Shown here piece after piece: positions 1 to 11,300 of a stretch of 64,000 nt of DNA (positions are counted from its first letter, which is position 1; each line of letters begins with the position of its first letter). The translations under genes and the position numbers were made by a program. The notes beneath the pieces are model-generated. The model ran no database searches. It saw only the letters and a program-made list of their open reading frames with translations, and was not told the origin of the DNA. The DNA is taken from assembly GCA_016785225.1 (NCBI GenBank), contig JAFBJZ010000652.1, positions 742,001 through 806,000 on the forward strand. The letters run 5' to 3'. This DNA comes from Psettodes erumei (lineage: Eukaryota > Chordata > Actinopteri > Pleuronectiformes > Psettodidae).

Positions 1-61
1 CAGCAGAGGGCAGGGATCAATGTTCTCCTGCGCCTTTATTATAAGCGATTAAAGTGGGCAA

Positions 62-64
<3 letters not shown>

Positions 65-138
<74 letters not shown>
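65..138. repeat. (GT)n microsatellite
   Basis: An uninterrupted GT dinucleotide tract of about 37 units. It lies about 80 bases from a (CA)n tract, so on one strand the two are complementary. Confidence 0.98.
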
Positions 139-139
<1 letters not shown>

Positions 140-209
140 GTTTTTGTCGTTGGTACCACAACACCAAAGACACAACAGCCAGACAAACTTGACGTAATGT
201 CTTAGTGGG

Positions 210-350
<141 letters not shown>

Positions 351-904
351 TGTTTACATGTGGGAGTTTGCAAATCGACGTTGTGAACATCAAGTACTTT
401 AACTTTCCTCGTAATATTTATATATATTAATACTACTACAGTTACAGTTTACATGGAAATAAAATGTGTTAAGACGACAGAATGCAGTAGTAGTACTAAT
501 AGTATTTATAGGTGAATAAACCCCCCCAGTCATCTCACCACATTTCTTCTTCTGTGGATGTAAAGCGTGCGTGATGATGTCATCGGGGTCCTCCGCCCAA
601 AACACCAAGACCCGCCAACATTCCACTATAAAACAAAACAGAAAGATGAGTAAAGTTAAAAATAAAACATTTTCACGCAGGTCAGCGGTTCCTCCCAAAC
701 AAAGTTCAGAAGTTCATGCCACAGTTTTTTTTTTTTATCAGTCATTACCAACACTGAGGGGAAGCAGCAAAAAGGACACAAGCTGAATTTTAGTGAAGTT
801 CAGTAGAAGAAGTCAGGACATTTTCATTCAGCATAGTGTGTAAACATGTTTGTTTGTTTTTTTACAGTATGTTCGACTCTCTGCTGCTGATATAAGACGA
901 CAGG

Positions 905-1640
905 ATGGACGGTGAGAGGAGTGATGGAGGAGGAGGAGGAGGAGGAGCAGAGCCGGAGGTGGAGGACGAGTTTGCGTGCGCAGGGATGCTCCGGGGATCT
1001 CTGACGTCCCTGCACGCCACCGTGGAGCGGATCTTCAGGGTGGCGTTCAGGATCGGCGAGGGCGAGCTGCCCCACGGCAACAACGGGCAGATCTGGCTGA
1101 AGCTGCGCGGGCCCAGCCGCGACGTGAAGGCCGCCAAAGTAAGACGCTGGTTGGTTGGTTGGTCCGTCGTCACGGCGACCCCGCGCTCGCTTAACGCACA
1201 CTCCGCATCCTCACCCGTCTTTGTTTTACTTCTGATTTTGAACCAGTAGCAGGGAAGTCACGCTGCTGTTTACTGAGAAATGACTCACGCAGAGTTTTTA
1301 AATGTTCCACGACTAAAAATGAAAATGGATTGCGTGAACTCGGAGATGAAAGTAGATGACTCAGCGACGTCATACAAATAACACAACACTCCCCAAAACG
1401 GTAACCACACACGAATGTGTGTGTGTTTGTACAATATGGGAGCCACACACACACACACACACACACACATCATCACATGTTCTCCTCCTTGCAGTTGTTT
1501 GTGAGAGGGCTCGTGAACCAGGAGGAGCAGCAGGAGGTGTCCTACCCCGGGGTCCTTCACTGCGTCTTCTGCGGAGCCAGAGGGCTGTTCATGGACTGCC
1601 TGATAAAAAGCACCTCGGCACACATCGTGGTATGTGTGTG

Positions 1641-1681
<41 letters not shown>

Positions 1682-4600
1682 GTCACAGCAGCTGAATTAT
1701 CAGTCTAAAAATATCCGACTGATGCAACGACGACATTGACTAATAACGTGATTAATAATGTGGTTTTGCAACTGCGCTTTTGTTATTCTGGCAAGAAATT
1801 ACATGATTAGTCAAGACCGCTGTTACGTTATCAGATATCGGTTTTGTGAAGTAACTTTGCTTCGGTCACTGGGAATTTTTAATCTTTGACGATGTTTGTT
1901 AGAAAGCAAATATAGAACTCAGGGAAGTTTCATTACCCTTTTCATTATTAGTTGCTGCTTGTTACTACAAAATTTGTGTGGAAATCCCTTATTAACGCGT
2001 CTCCATCTCTTCTGTTCTCCTCTCAGGTCGGGTCTCCGGGGTTCCTGCTCATATCGGGTCTGGCGGAGCCGGTGGTGCGGGCCTACTCCCTCATCATGGA
2101 CCTGGTGGAGCGCTACGAAGGCACGCAGTCCAGACGCTGCGAGGCGGCGGACAGAGGCTCGGGCGAGTCCCTGGATTCCCGCCGGGCCTTCAAATCGCTG
2201 GTGGAGAAGTGGGAGGACAGGCACGTCTTGGATCTCCTGGTGCTGCCGGGGTCGGTGAAGGAAATCCTGCTGGATTTGGCGAGAGAGTCGGGACTCGGGG
2301 CAGCGGACGGAAACGCCAGGCCGCGCGACAAAGCCGGCGACAGGTGGGACAAACCCTCGGCGGTGACGTACGCGCTCGCTGAACCGCCTGGCCGTCCGGA
2401 CCGGCGGGTCGAAGGGATGACAGCCGGTTCGGGAAAAGACTCCTTCCGGCCTCTGTCCGCATCTTCAGGCATCTGGGGGAGGCCGGAAGGTGCCGAGGAA
2501 AGACTCACGCGCTCCCCTCAGGAGGTCGGAGAAGAGGAGCAGCCACAGCGCAGGGAAACATTGGGGACCGAGGACGTGGACAGGCTGGGGGAGGACGAGG
2601 ACGAGGAGAAGGAGGAGGAGGAGGAGCAGCAGTCCTCCATGGGAAACAAGGAGTTCTTGCTCCTTTTGAAATTCTTCACGGCCATGGGGTACACAGAGGA
2701 CGTCGTGAAGCGGGTTCTTGCCCGTACGGGACCTAAAGAGGCCTCGCAGATACTGGACCTGGTTCAGCAGGAGCAGGATCGCAGCGATCGGGAGCAGGGA
2801 GCGCCGGGCGGCCCAGACCCCCAACACCAGGACGGGAGCGGGAGGAACCGCCCCTGCGAGACGGAGCACATGGAGGACGAGGAAACGGCGGCGGGAGGAG
2901 ACCAGGCGACGGGCGGCAACGTGGAGGCGGGGGAAGTCCGCGAGGGAGAGGAGGGCGGAGCGGCGGGGAGCGCGGGACACCCTGAGGGAGGAGGCGCAGA
3001 CGAAAAGGAGGAAGGACACGAGGAAGACTTCGTCCTGGGAGTGCTGAAGAAGGCCGCAGCCAGCTGCGGGTACACCGAACAGGAGGTGGCCAAAGTCTAC
3101 AACATGTTGCCCGGCCGCTCCACCCACCAGCTGCTCCTGGAGCTGCAGAGGGAGGGGGGCAGGGAGGGCCCCAGGGAGACGGACGACATGGTGCTGGACA
3201 AAGAGGGTCCAAGAGCCGGGCCCGACGACGAAGGGTGGGCGGACCCTGCCGCCGAGCCGGACCCGTTTCCCTGGAGCGACCGGTCCCAGCAGCCTCCTGC
3301 GGGTCGGCGCTCCTCGCAGCAACACGCTCCGCACCAGCTGCTCCTGCCTGAGGTCAAAGGGCCCCCCATGCCGACTTACCCCCCGTCACCAGATCTTCCA
3401 CTCGCCGCTTTCCAAACCAGCGTACAACACGACCGAGCCGCGCCCCGGCCCAACCCGCCCGCCTCCAAGCAGAATCACTCGGCCGACGACGACGTCTTCA
3501 ACCCAAAGTCTTCGAACCACGTGGAACGAGCGACTCGAGCCCCGCGGCCCGGGAACGACTCGTCTCCCACCAGAGCCAGGGAGAGACGGGGCTTCCCGCC
3601 CGCGTCCTCGGTGGCGGTGACGGGCGAGCAGCGTTTCCTGGAGGGCCTGCAGACGCCCTTTGACCTCAACCTGACGGACCAGCCGGGAGACGCGAAGCTG
3701 AGGGGGATCATCATCGACGGGAGCAACGTGGCCATGAGGTGAACGGCGGCAGAAGATGCAGAGGTTAAGATGAAGATGCACTCTTCTCACTGTGATGCTC
3801 TTCCACAGCCACGGGCTGGGGCACTTCTTCTCCTGTCGGGGAATCGCTCTGGCCGTCCAGCACTTCTGGGACAGAGGACATCGCGTCATCAGCGCCCTCC
3901 TGCCACAGTGGAGACAGAAGAGCGACCCCAGGATCAAAGGTGACGCTCGCTGTTCCTCCTGAAGCATTTTAAAACGTCAGACTTCTGAGATACAAACCTA
4001 CGGTGCCGTTATTTCTTTCTTTACGTGCATGCGCTTCGACCTCATTTACAGCACGTTAAGAAAGAAGCTTTTTCACAAATATTTAAATTTGAGCTAATTA
4101 ATCTCCACTTTTATCTCCTGCAGCTTTTTTGTTAAACGCTGAGAGCACGAACGCACAAAACTGCTGCTCATATCTGAGTCACCTGTGAGAAAACAAATCA
4201 GAGGCTGGACAAACATGTCCGAGTGTACTAATCTAATCATGGCGCCGTTTGTTCTGCCTCTCAGAGCAGCACTATCTGACCGAGCTGCAGACGCTGGGCC
4301 TGCTCGCCTACACCCCGTCCAGAGAGGTGCAGGGCAAGAGGATCAGCTCGTACGACGACAGGTACGACGACGAGCCGCGTCCCTGACTTAAACCAAACCT
4401 CCAGAACAGCGCGAGGAAACGCCGGGAGAAAAGACGAACAAACAAACAACAGACGAGCGGTTACCAAAATAAAACAGGAAGCAAACACCGCCGTGTTGCT
4501 CGGTGCTCGGGCAGCGCGGCGTCGTAGCTGTCGGCCGCCACCGGGGCGGCGCGCGAAGTCTCCGGGTGGCGTTCACAGCTCTCGTTCGTGGTCTCCGCAG

Positions 4601-4945
4601 GTTCATGCTGCAGCTCGCGCAGAAGACGAACGGGGTGATCGTGACCAACGACAACCTGAGGGACCTCTCAGACGAGTCGCCCGTGTGGAGGGACATCATC
4701 AAAAAGAGGTGGAGGAGAAACCGATGTCGACCTTTGATAGTTGATTAACTGGTTTGAAACTGCACGTTCCTGAGATCTCCTCCATGAAAGCCGTTTATAA
4801 AGGGCCAGTCCGCTAATCGCAGCGCTTCCTCCGCAGACTTCTTCAGTACACGTTTGTTGGGGATCACTTCATGGTGCCGGACGACCCACTGGGACGGGGA
4901 GGGCCTCACCTGGATGACTTCCTACGTTCAGAGCACAGGTAGCAC

Positions 4946-5004
<59 letters not shown>

Positions 5005-5451
5005 TTCCTACCTTCAGATGCTCTTTGTTGACGCTGTTTGTTCCCTCTCAGGACTCCTGACCCAGGGAACCACTCTTTTGCCGGCGTAGCCACCACTTTC
5101 CCGTCCTCCAATCCTCCTCGGTCCCAAACGGAGGTGCTGAACTTTCGCGACCGAACTCTGGTGGGCGGCGGCGGCAGCGGCCCGGACCCCGCGAGCAGAG
5201 GGGGCCGCGGGAAAGGGAGGGGACACGGGAAGGGGTGGGGCGTGGGACACCAGAACAGGCAGCGTGGAGCCGCAGGTCCCGGACTTACGTTGGTGGCGGA
5301 CCGGAAGCCGGAGGAAACCATCGGCCTGTGGGAGCAGCTGTGTCAGGTTTTCCCGGGTCAGGACTACATGGTGACGCTGGTGCTGCAGTGCCACCCCGCT
5401 GAGACCGACGTCAACGTGCTCTCCGATCTGATCTTGGAGCAGATAGACTAG
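905..5451 (+). CDS. khnyn: KHNYN-like protein (KH-like domain, NYN endoribonuclease, CUBAN-type C-terminus)
   Basis: Coding exons: 905-1138, 1495-1629, 2027-3738, 3809-3939, 4265-4361, 4601-4708, 4837-4938, 5052-5451. All phases agree and give 972 aa. The start ATG follows a 5' UTR acceptor at 866-867. Residues about 25-125 form the KH-like region. Exon 3 is low-complexity and acidic but contains two UBA-like modules of about 40 aa (starting EFLLLLKFF and DFVLGVLKK). The NYN domain begins at IIIDGSNVAM and keeps the acidic residues of the PIN/NYN fold in DGSN, SSYDD and TNDN. The C-terminal 45 aa resemble the NEDD8-binding CUBAN/CoCUN module. KHNYN is known in mammals as the nuclease partner of the antiviral RNA sensor ZAP. 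N4BP1 is the paralogue; the NYN domain (HGLG.FFSCRG, KRLLQYTFVGD) is closer to KHNYN, while the tail resembles both. Confidence 0.92.
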
Positions 5452-5586
5452 AAATGTCATTGTTTTTGTGTTTTAGCAGCAAATCGCACTGGGTAACCAC
5501 GGCGTGAGCAGGGACTTCACTAAAAACACCAGATAATTGTTGACAGTCCAACTCACATTTATTTTACCTGGGATTTCCTGTATTTG

Positions 5587-5592
5587 AATAAA
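5587..5592 (+). other. khnyn polyadenylation signal AATAAA
   Basis: A canonical hexamer 136 bases after the khnyn stop codon, consistent with a short 3' UTR. Confidence 0.75.
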
Positions 5593-5671
5593 CTGTACGT
5601 TTCTTCGTCTCGTGTCTCACCTGTATATTTACTGTGAGAAAACGCGATAAATCTGCTGTTTGTGAAGCTTC

Positions 5672-5685
5672 CCGCCAGAGGGCGC
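5672..5685 (+). promoter_or_regulatory. CTCF-like motif
   Basis: CCGCCAGAGGGCGC matches the vertebrate CTCF core (CCASYAGRKGGCRS) at 13 of 14 positions. It lies between khnyn and the adenylyl cyclase gene. Occupancy is inference only. Confidence 0.4.
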
Positions 5686-5699
5686 ACTTTACCACCATT

Positions 5700-6512
5700 A
5701 ATCTGGAGGTGTGAGGAGACAGCGATGCAGTAAATCTCACGTCAGCAGGATTTAATACAGGTGAGCATGAGTTGGAAAGCCGGAGGGAGCGTGTCTAAGA
5801 GAGGGGAATGTTTTCACATTAAAAACTCAGCGAGTGCACAGGAGTGGCTTCCTGTTTCTGCCCCTCCCTGACACTTTCACATCTGAAGCCCATAAAGGGG
5901 GAACTTGTCGCTCTGTTGTTTAAAAGCAGAACTTCACTTGTATGAGAATTACCTGTGTCCAGTGCGCACAATATATTTTTATCCGCAGAGGAAACGATGG
6001 AGCTTAACGTAGTCATGTCGCTTTTCTGGACGACACAGAGGAAGAATGAGAATAGACTCGTAATAAACCGGTCAGGTGAGTTGTGAACAAAAGGTGAAAA
6101 TAGACAACACGTCTATTTTGGGAACCTCTTGAGCAAGACGGAGAATTTTTCACACAGGCGTGTATGAAGGGAAATAAAAGCGCATCCGTGCACTTTACCC
6201 GGTAATTAATATTCAGCGCGACCAGCGACACCTGGCTCACCTGTGGGTCAAATCTCAGTGAGAAGCTGCGGGTGGGGGCTGGAGGTCAGGACATCAGGGA
6301 TGGCACCACAACTGTGGGGAATAAAAAAAAAATAGGTGCAAAATTATTAAAATGAAACACAAAATTAAAAAACACACACACACACACACACACACACAAA
6401 GGGGCAGAAAATAATCACAAAGCGATACGAGATGACAAACACAGAGAGGTGGAACCCTTTATTTACCTGTCTGTGCCCGGGGGCCCATCACGGGGAGCGC
6501 GCACGCATGCAT

Positions 6513-6543
<31 letters not shown>

Positions 6544-6680
6544 CACGCCCCCGCAGCTCACCTGTCACACAGTGGCTCGTGCGCGGAACCAAACGCGCGG
6601 ACTTCCCGACGTCTCTGAGAGGAAAAAGCCTTTTAAGAAAAAAAAAACAAAAAACAAACAAAAAAGATGAACGTGACCGT
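5700..6680. other. Intergenic stretch with simple repeats
   Basis: No exon with conserved protein similarity was found. The stretch holds a (CA)n run at about 6371-6399 and a GCAC/GCAT tetranucleotide tract at about 6501-6543, then a GC-rich run leading into the cyclase 5' exon. Confidence 0.6.
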
Positions 6681-6689
6681 CTCCAGTTA

Positions 6690-6786
6690 AGTTACCGCAG
6701 TTTCACAGGGAGGAGCGACACGACGGCGACATTCAAGCCGTCGATCGTCGCTCGTTCAGCGGGAGAAGATCGACGAGAAACATGAG
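6690..6786 (+). promoter_or_regulatory. Putative noncoding first exon of the adenylyl cyclase gene
   Basis: A GC-rich stretch ends in ATGAG followed by a near-perfect donor GTAAGA at 6787. A strong acceptor (T-rich tract then TTTAG) sits at 8169-8170. Splicing these gives only a four-codon upstream ORF (ATG at 6782), so this is most likely 5' UTR. The 5' boundary is a guess. From 6787 to 8170 I see only intron-like sequence. Confidence 0.4.
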
Positions 6787-8361
6787 GTAAGAATCATTTC
6801 TCCTCACAGCACATTAACATCCCGTATATTTATATATTATAATACTCGTAGTACTTCTAATGTGTTTTCCTGTCCCGGTAGTTAATTATCCACATTTAAA
6901 CCTTTTCATTAAATAAGTCGTTGGACCTGTAATATTCATGTCGTGATAAAACTCTTACCTGTTCGGTTCATTATTGGAAATAAACGACCCAATAACGGGA
7001 GTAGTAAAATACTCCATTACTACACCGCAGATGATAGAGAAGATAGAGCTTTGTTTATTTTACTCATGATAAAATCTTCCGCCAACAAAAACACACATTT
7101 CTTTGACCTAACCAGACAAATAAGTAAATTTAAAACCCTCACTGTGAGGACCTTGACTGTGACAGGGACATTTTCATTGCTGAGGAAGCTGGAGCATTAC
7201 AGAGATTAATACTCAAATATGAGGATTTACTGCTTTTTGTCAGGCAAAACAAGAAACTCCACATATTTGAAGTTGTCAGGGTCATTCAGGCTGATGGATA
7301 AACAGAAAAATCAGATGACAGGTTAATTAAAGTTGGAGCCGCAGTGAAAAGTTGCGATAGAAGTTGTGTCTTTCTACATTCAGACAGATTCTTATTTTAA
7401 TCTTGTTTTCTGTAAATTATGGGAGTTTATTCTTGGAGAGGCCTCACACTTAAATCACTGAATCTGTCAAAACCAAATGAAAACACACGGCACTCGCTCT
7501 GAGTTTTGACCCGTGGGGAAGGTCAGAGTTGTGGAAAAACCCCTCTTCATTTTTCCAATTTCATCGACAGCCAGAACAGATTAGCGAGACCGGCGGCAGA
7601 CAAGGGCCATTCACACAAGTACAACAATGAGGGCGCTGTCATTTTGACACGGTGTCACTGCATTGACGTTAAAAAAAAAAGAGACAGTGGCTCCTTTGTG
7701 AAACTGCAGAAAAGAAACCAGACTGTTGTTGTTTCATATCAACTGAGCAGGTCACTGAGGTTGAGCGCAGACTGTAATCCGTCTGTACCTGCAGCAGCAG
7801 AGGAGCCGGATTAAAGGTAATTTTTAATCCGGGGGGGGAGTAGATGTTTTTTGCTGGGTGTCGTCCGAGTACACGCCTGAACAGTGTGTGTGTGCGTGTG
7901 GGAAGAAGCAGCTGCAGCCAGATCGACGAGTTTTTTTTTTTTTTTTACATAATGAGGAAACGACGGGAAGCGTTCGTCATTGAATTGGTATTAAAACCAC
8001 GCTCAGCTCAACTGTACGCTTGTTTTGCTCTGCCCGCTTATTTCTAATTGTCGCCTCTTTTCGGCGCTTCAGGGATGTTTGGGGCCTTAAAGGATCCACG
8101 ACACCTCATCGCCTTCTTCATCATCATCATCTGACGGTTTCTGGAAACACACACACATTTCTTTTTTTAGTTTGAGCTGATGTAATCTGGCACGGGTCGG
8201 CGCTGCGACGACACCTGCCAGCAAACGCTCACAAAGATGCCGGACGAGTCCCGAGTTTTCCGGACCAGGGGAGGCCCGGAGGAGAAGAACCGGCGGCGTC
8301 CTTAGCGCCGGACCTGGGGGTCGTCCCCAGTGTCGGGGAGGGACAAGTCCCCGCAGGCGAC

Positions 8362-11300
8362 ATGGAGCTGGATGAATTCAGTCCAGCGACAGACGCTGAC
8401 GTTTTGCGAGGCGACAGAAACGACGTCACCTCAACGGGACGTGACGCCGTTGTTGGGAAGCGGTCGGGACTCGGCGAGGCCCAGGTCTACGTTGAGGTGG
8501 GGGTGGTGAAAACAGCACAGGCCCCCGAACCTCTCCGGGCCGACTCGCTGCTGAGGGGAACCGTTGGGACGCTGCAGGCGGCGGGTCGGGACGCCCCGGC
8601 CGACTCGCCCCGCGACGAACGACACGCGGACAACAGCGACTCCGACTACGGCAGCGCAAAATCCAGCCCCGGTTACGCCTGCACCAGTCACAGCGCCGAC
8701 CTCTGCGGCGAGGAGCCGCCCGACGGAAGCGCTCGCTCCAAAAGACGAACCCCGTCGGTTCCTCAGGACCCGGTTTGGACGCCCCACAGTCTGAAGAACC
8801 ACCTGAGAACAGAGACACTTCCAAAACAGACAGACAAAAAGAAGGAATCTCACAGGAGTCACCCACGTTCCCGGAGGGCTCGCCCAAAGTCGCCCAGGCG
8901 AGGGACAGCGTCGACGGCGTCGGGTGGGACGAGGAGGACGGGGACGAGGACGGGCGCAGCACCAAGTCCGGGCGCAGCGTGAAAGACGGGGTGTGCTGCT
9001 GCTACCAGGCCGTCCACAGGGCCTTCCTGCAGTGCGTGGAGGAGACGCCCGCCATGCTGTCCGGGCTGGTGCTGTCTCTGGCCTTCTGCGTGTCCATCAT
9101 CGTCCTCATACCCACGACGGGACGGGTGAGACACGGAGACGGCCCGTCGCGGCCCGTCAAATAGTTTGTGCTGATGCTGAGATTATTAAATGACAAGGAA
9201 AGGTTTAAAAGGTCAAAAGGTCGACGCACTAACCCGCCGCTCTCGCCGCAGAACGTGGGCGTCCACGTGGGCGCCCTGGCGGTCACGTGCGTGGTCCTCT
9301 GCCTGAGCGCCGCGCTGCTCGTCTGCCTGCCCTGGCTGGCCACGGTCAGGCGGTGCGGGGGGGCCCTGGCCCTCTTCGTCTGGGGGACGCTGTACGTCAC
9401 CGCCGTGGTCTTCGTCTTCACCGGGGGACCCGTCACCACGTGGGAACAGGTGAGGAGGCGGCGGAAAGAAGGAGGTTGTTTAACTGCTGGTTACCCTAAC
9501 TCCTCCTCCTCCTCCTCCTCCTCCTCCTCAGGTGGCGTTCTTCCTCTTCCTCTCTCTGAGCGTCTACACGGTGCTGCCTCTCTCTCTGGCCTGGGCCCTC
9601 ATGGTCGGGATCGGGACCAGCATTTCCCACATCGTCATCGTCAGCGTCTACGTCCCCGTCAGGAGCCCGGAGACGCCGGACCTGGCTGTGCAGGTGAGGG
9701 AATGCAGCGTTTCCGACGATTTCAGGGATCTCTAAACTTCACTGTAGAAATATGACGGCAACCGCAAAATGCAAAAGACGATCCGAGCGTCCAAATTGAC
9801 TTTGTGTCCTGAGCTCGCCGTGTTCTGTGGTTTGTAACCAGCAGCGTTTACGGTTCCTCTGCAAAAACTGAATGCAAATGAATCTGCGTTTAACGCTTTA
9901 CAGGTATTACCGTTATGTGCGGTTCTCAATTACGTGATAAAATAGTGTACACACATTCAAAGTAATGACCCCCCCATAACCGTAAATGTGGTTCAGTTAT
10001 TACTATAACTGATAAAGTCTCAGTGATCTGTCGTCCTCAGCTGGTGGCCAACGCATTCCTGTTTGTGTGCGTGAACTGCATCGGGGTTTTCCACCTGTGG
10101 ACGACCGAGCACGACCTCAGGATATCCAATCAGAAGAGAGAGGAGTTCAGCGCCGTGCGCTCCCAGAAGGAAATCCGGAAATATCAGCAGGTCAAAACCT
10201 TTCACATATCTTAAACTGTTTCAGAGTCCAGCCCGGTTCTCCTCATCGGGTTCTCCAGCCGGACGGCCCGGTGAGCGTCAGCTCAGCAGATTAATCATTC
10301 ACTCGCCAGGAGCCCTAACGTACGTTTCCCCCGGCAACAGGAGCAGCTCCTGCTGTCGGTGCTGCCGCGCTACATCGCCGTGGAGCTGAAGGCCGAGGTG
10401 ATAAAGCGTCTGTCCAAGCCCAACTTCCACAACTTCCACAGCCTCTACATACGGCAGCACAAGGACGTCAGGTGACCAGCAGCTGGGAGTTGGACGACAC
10501 GTAAAACTTTACAGCAACGGGTTGGAACGTAAATGGTATTTTGTCTTTTTTTTCCCCCGTGCAGCATCCTGTACGCGGACATCGTGGGCTTCACCAAGCT
10601 GGCGAGCACCTGCTCCCCGGAGGAGCTGGTCGCCGTGCTCAACAAGCTGTTCGGCCGGTTCGACGACATCGCCAAGGTGAGAGCGCGCCCCGCGTTAAAA
10701 AAAAAAAGCGCTGAACCGTTTTTGCGACGCTTCTGACTCTCGTTTCTTTCCGCCTCCAGAAGAACGGATGTCTTCGCATCAAGATCCTGGGCGACTGTTA
10801 CTACTGTGTGTCGGGCCTGCCTGACCCCATCCCCACCCACGCCAGGAACTGCGTCCAGATGGGGCTGGACATGTGCACCGCCATCAGGTCGGCGTATTTC
10901 CAACTCTGCTCATCTCTCTCCTGTGACACATCTCGTTTCTTTCTTTCTGTCTTGTTTGTTTGGTTTTTTTGGGAGGGTGGGGGGTCTGTCTCACTCATTT
11001 CTGTTTTTGCAGCCGCGGGCGGAATAAAAGCCGCTCTGTAGCTCTTGATTTGCATCTGATTTCACTGGTTTCTGTGCGACTTCCTCGTGGCTGAAACTGC
11101 ACCTACACAATTATGAAGCCTCGTGATACGCGCATGATAACACGTTGCCGTTTGTACCAGGTAGATTAAGTAAAACGTGGCTCTCTCCCTTCCAAAAACA
11201 AACAAAACACGAGTTTGTGCGTCACCTTGTAGTAAACTGCGCGAGGCGACGGGCGTCGAGGTCAGCATGCGGGTGGGCGTCCACACCGGCAACGTGCTCT

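Noticed and set aside
2465..3334. 289-residue minus-strand open frame
   Set aside because: Antisense shadow of the long khnyn exon 3, which has conserved domains and consistent splice phases on the plus strand.
905..5451. Naming the first gene n4bp1
   Set aside because: The C-terminus resembles N4BP1, but the NYN domain wording and linkage to supt16h/tox4-type neighbours favour KHNYN. A tree would settle it.
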